Notes under the pieces: generated by a model | Database searches by the model: none | Told to the model about the DNA's origin: nothing | What the model saw: the letters and a program-made list of their open reading frames with translations, nothing else | Assembly: GCF_010015445.1 (NCBI RefSeq) | Contig: NC_053120.1 | Span: 15,303,597 to 15,367,596, forward strand | Source of the DNA: Perca fluviatilis | Taxonomy: Eukaryota > Chordata > Actinopteri > Perciformes > Percidae | Reading direction: 5' to 3' | Length of the DNA: 64,000 nt | Made by a program: the position numbers and the translations under genes | Part shown: positions 46,966 to 64,000 of the stretch, one piece after another | Position numbering within the stretch: position 1 is the first letter of the stretch | Layout: each line of letters begins with the position of its first letter

Positions 46966-47017
46966 TTTGAACTTGTGCTGAATTTCATACCATCAAACCT
47001 GCTCAAATTGACAGCCT

Positions 47018-47023
47018 TTATTG
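47018..47023 (-). terminator. upf1: Candidate distal upf1 poly(A) signal
   Basis: AATAAA on the minus strand, facing the ddx49 signal 53 bp away. Assignment to upf1 is inferred from orientation only, and would imply a 3' UTR of over 4 kb. Confidence 0.35.
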
Positions 47024-50000
47024 ATTCAGTTTAACAAGAAACCACCATGTTGTGATGAAACTTCACTGCAAAGATGTTTCAGATAGGTATTTACATCACA
47101 TTGAGCTCTCAATCTCTGCCTGTTGACAAAGAATCAAGGCTTTGGATGCAAATGTAAATTACAACTCATTCACAACTGAATCACTTCAATGATGACTGCA
47201 CATGTTGCAATTCATTGTGGCTCAGAAGATGGGAAAACACCAAAGCAATAATATCACGGCAGCAGGTTCTGAAAGCTATAACATGTTAGGATCTCAGTGG
47301 AACAGGTCGATATGTGAAACTAATTCATTGCACAAGAGATTTGCACTATGTCAACAAAACAATTATTTCTAAGTCAATTAAACATGGCAACATCTACTTG
47401 TAACATGATTGTCTGCTGAAATAAGAAGCAGGTGAGAAACAGCAGTGGAGTACATTCTTACTGTGTTCAGAAAGCGTCTTTCCTGGAAGAGTTAAAAAAC
47501 TACAATTCCTCGGAGAGTTTGAGGAGGAGATACAAAACTAATGAAAGGAAACGGCGTCCGCCTCATTACTGTTGTCAGCAAGTTGCTACAAAAAACAGAT
47601 TTTAGTAAAACTACACAAAATGGCTAAATAACACCCAGCTGAACAAAACATGACACACAAAGCAGCGAATCCTCTGACAAAGCAAAGTTTGGATCAACTC
47701 AAGGTTCAGGTTCACACAGTTCTCCAGGAAGAGGATTTAGGATCCACATAAATCTCGAGAGGAACTCTACAAGGAATACATAATGCAGGCAAAACAGCTT
47801 TGCACAAATCAAAAGTCCACAGAAGGAAAAATAAATTCTACCAGCCTTCGTTTTATTTTACTCCACAGAGAAGGAAGGTGGCTTTCTTTTTCATCCGCCC
47901 ATTCTTTGAGAAACAACCCAACTACCAAACTCACTGACCTCATCTTTACCTGGCCTGATTTTTATTAAAAAAATAAAATACAAGTCATTTTTTCTGTAGG
48001 TTTTATGAGCCCTCTGATGTCTGGAAGGTATTTTTTAATGCTGGTAGTTTGATTTGAACTACATTCATGCTTGTGCTGCAGCGGTTTATCCGATGGTGAT
48101 TGGTTATAGGCACTGATTCAGGCTTCTCATTCACTTTCCATTAAATCGCCTTGTCATCAAATCAGTGCTGATGGCATTTCCACTGTGTGTACCTGGGGTT
48201 TAGTAAAGTTTAAAAAATAATTTCATCCACAGGAACCAAAGATCTTTCAGATTATGTTGATTTTAAAATTATAGGGTTTTGTTGAGATTCTACGCGCATT
48301 TCCTTTGTGATGGACTTAATTCTCCACGCGATTATATTTAGATTTGTGTGGCTGGGCAATATGGCAATCAGCCTGGCTATATTGCTTGTCATGTGAAAAT
48401 TATTCACAAAATCTAAATGCTGCGTGAAAGGACACTAGGTTTACAAGTACATCTAATTTGGGGTCATCTAGTGGGACTGAACAGTCCTAAAGCCACGTTT
48501 CCCTTAACATTTCTAACCCCGCCAATGACCTAAACTCATTTTCCAGATGTGGAAACTCAAAACCTTCTCTTCCTCAGCCACCTTCCTTTTCTACTCCTTA
48601 CCTGTGGTGGATTGATTGCCACGACCGCCTGTAAGCCTTGACTACCATCATCCTTCTTCCCTCCTCATTTGGTTTTTTTTCTCCTCAAACAGGGATTTGT
48701 GTGATGAGTGTGGACAGTCCACAATCCCCTGAGGAATCGATCAATGCAAAGCATTCAAGCATTTGCCAATCTAAGCGTACACTGAGTGTTTTCAAAGAGA
48801 CATCTGGTCATGAAGCACAGCAGGACATCAACAACCCCTGCTTTCAAAAGATTTAAATAAGGAAAAGCCTTCGCTGAAACATCAAATGACTGAGTTGAAT
48901 ATTCAATGCTGGTCGTGTTTGATAGTTTCAATGACTTTTTTGCAATTTTGTGCTCTGTGATAAGAAAGGTACTTCAGAGAAGGAAAAACTGTCCCATGAT
49001 GATCGCGATATCGGTGGGATATCGTCATGTCTGAAATCCCCGTGCTGCGCCACCACTGACGTGGTCGAAACCACCCTGTAAAAGACCTTGTGAAAGAGCC
49101 AGTGTTTCTCAAGGCGAAAGGTATTTCAATTCAAGGCTCTTTATTCTCAGACTCAAGCACAGAAACCGTGTTTTTTAATTCCTCTCCGAGAGTGTTGACT
49201 GCTGCTTCCTTCAGAGGCTGCTGAGGTTTTTGGGCCCACTAGAAGATTGATGGTGCCGCTCTCCTCCCATGATAAACCAAATTTAAGAAATACAGGTTGA
49301 GAAACCAACCGACTTTTAGCATTGGGATTTTGTGTTTCCTGTTCGATGGCTTTCTGTAATCATGCGCCCTGCAAGTTTGGAGAACAAGTTCTTCAAATTC
49401 AGCTGGAAAGCTTTCGATCCCCATCTGAAGTTAAGATAGCTTTCCTTCGTTTCCTGGAGGCTGTGGTTTGAAGGGGCTGGCTGGATTATTTTGTTGGGAG
49501 TTGAGCCTCATTTGGATTCCCACGAGAGACCGTTGAGATCTCCCCTCCGTTTCCCTCAGCAGCTCGACCACACGCCGCCATCTTCTCGACTTCCCTCCTT
49601 CACTTTGGACGGGCATCGGTCCCTGCCTCTCGCTTGTTCACTCGGCCTCTCTTGCCATCTCCATGCCCGTCTGTTCGTGCCCTCTTCCGTCTTCTACCCT
49701 CTTATTTCTCTCCCTGGTCATTGGTTTCGTTTCGCTATCCCGTCGCTTTCACTTGGTGGTGCTTCGGTTGTAGCAGAGGAAAACAGGTATCCATTTTATG
49801 TTTGTATTATTTCCCAGATTAAAAAGCTGATGAACTAAGCTCAGCTCAAGCCTAGCTCCCTTCTTCAAGTGACCTGCAAGACACAAAACAGGTGTATAGC
49901 CTTTTGTCCATTACATAAAGATGATTTAAAAAAAAAAACGAGATGAGCAATACTGGCTTTGGCAGAGACTGGAGTCAGAATTATTTCTGTCTCCAGTGAA

Positions 50001-50127
50001 AGAAAATAAGACATTAATACAGTACTAAATATCCTTATAATCTGCTAAATTGCTCTAACTAAACCTTCCTGAAACTTAAAATACACTAATTCAATATCAC
50101 TAATTGACAGTCACATTCATCAAAGAC

Positions 50128-50998
50128 TAGGGGGTCATTCAGAAAATGTCACAATTCAATATCGATTTGTAGGCTCAAGATTTGATTCAAAATCGATTTG
50201 ATTAAAAAACAATTCTCGATTAAAAAAACGATTCTCAGTATGTAAATGTAGTTACTTTTCCCATGTGATTGCAGTAGACCTACAATTTAAAAGAAACAAA
50301 TTAAATGTAGTTTGATGTTGTTACATGTGCCTCTTGTGTGTCTTGCGTTTCTTTCTTTCAGACATTACTTGATGTGTCTTCATACAAAAATAAAAACTTT
50401 TGCAACTAAAAACTGCAAAGTGCCAAGCTTTGGCCAGCTTTCAAATACATTTAATTCAAGTATAAAATAAAACTTAAATAAAAAGAGCTTTTCGTTCAGA
50501 GTTCAGTGGGAGTTTAGAGCATTGAAAGAGAGTGCGTTGGTTGACTGGCATGTTAGGTACTTTTGGTTGTCGTTTGTCCACGTCTTTAATGTTAATCTCT
50601 GGGTGATTGCGTACCATGCGAGTTCTCAAGTTTGTGGCGTTTCCAAAATACTGCATGATTCCTATCAAGTTCCGTCTTTCCCTTGAGGTTATAAAAGCCG
50701 ATATGTGCCCAAACTCTCGCCTTCAATGAGGATGGAGCAGGTTGAATAATTCTGTGAGGTGTGCCGTTGTTTGCGCTGACTAAACTACTTCTTTTGATTA
50801 TGACAAGAGTGCCCAGGCATCAGTGTGAATTTGACGCAGCGTCATCTATGGGAATGGCGAGCTAAACTCATTTCAGGACAATAGTATACACGCCATTACA
50901 AAACAAAAAAAGAATCAATTTTTGGAATTCTATGAATCGTTTTTGAATCTGTAGAGCTTGAATCGCGATATGAATGTGAATCAAAGACCGTGAGCCTA
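50128..50998. mobile_element. Degraded hAT-like element, longer relative of 62525-62762
   Basis: The left 150 bp (TTCAGAAAATGTCAC, CGATTCTC, AGTATGTAAATGTAG, CATGTGATTGCAGTAGAC) and the right 70 bp (CAATTTTTGGAATTCTATGAA, GAATCGCGATA, GAATGTGAATC) match the short element at 62525-62762, which lacks the middle of roughly 600 bp. Terminal repeats are eroded and no target duplication is seen. Confidence 0.65.
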
Positions 50999-51161
50999 AT
51001 GATCTGAAAATCATCAACAGTCAATTTAATTTCTATAGAGCAGAGTAGGAGAACACAGACACATTCTTTTCAGTAAGGAAACATGATAACTTCCCAAACC
51101 TTAAATGTGCTATGCTGTTACTACAAAGACTGTTTTAAGGTTATGTCTATGTACTTACACT

Positions 51162-64000
<12,839 letters not shown>

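Larger units (their letters stand above)
46983..51161 (-). other. upf1: Region between ddx49 and upf1 3' ends; probable long upf1 3' UTR
   Basis: No gene is recognised in 4.2 kb between the convergent stops. Minus-strand AATAAA hexamers occur at 47018-47023 and near 49139-49144, either of which could end the upf1 transcript. The region holds a degraded hAT-like element (50128-50998) and a C/T-rich stretch (about 49480-49760). COPE, CERS1 and GDF1, which lie between UPF1 and DDX49 in human, were not found here. Confidence 0.45.

Overview
The window is vertebrate nuclear DNA, most likely from a percomorph (perch-like) teleost. All three genes are split by GT-AG introns. Long (CA)n microsatellites, a tRNA-derived SINE, a Tc1-like element and several hAT-type and TTAA-type short elements fill the introns, a mix I associate with teleosts. 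No bacterial, viral or organellar segment was seen. Species-level assignment is not possible from the sequence alone.

Three protein-coding genes can be reconstructed exon by exon, and every splice junction listed keeps frame. (1) homer3, minus strand, about 0.9-36 kb: start codon in exon 1 near 35.9 kb, EVH1 domain in exons 2-4, linker and first coiled-coil exons at 10.7, 6.5 and 0.9 kb. The last roughly 90 residues lie beyond the left edge. (2) ddx49, plus strand, 40.2-46.9 kb: complete, 13 coding exons, 479 residues, all DEAD-box helicase motifs present, poly(A) signal at 46.96 kb. (3) upf1, minus strand, 51.2-64 kb and running off the right edge: 18 exons covering the helicase core and the SQ-rich C-terminus. 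The N-terminal CH domain and the start lie outside the window.

The genes are unrelated in pathway: a postsynaptic scaffold, a nucleolar RNA helicase and the central nonsense-mediated decay helicase. They share a neighbourhood that is also conserved in human 19p13.11 (UPF1-CERS1-GDF1-COPE-DDX49-HOMER3, from memory). Here homer3 and ddx49 are head-to-head about 4 kb apart and ddx49 and upf1 are tail-to-tail, so local order and orientation differ from human, and no COPE, CERS1 or GDF1 exon was seen between ddx49 and upf1.

The non-coding remainder is introns and repeats. homer3 introns are very large (intron 1 is 14.6 kb) and carry microsatellites, SINEs, hAT-like elements with 8-bp target duplications, a foldback element and a striking 65-bp palindrome. 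The upf1 introns carry a Tc1-like element with a broken transposase, a hAT-type element nested in an older one, and a hAT-type element 13 bp from an exon. The best second-look items are a candidate in-frame alternative donor in upf1 at the position of the human regulatory-loop isoform, the palindromic pair of X-box (RFX-type) motifs in homer3 intron 4, and the convergent poly(A) signals of ddx49 and upf1. I found no sign of a wholly new system.
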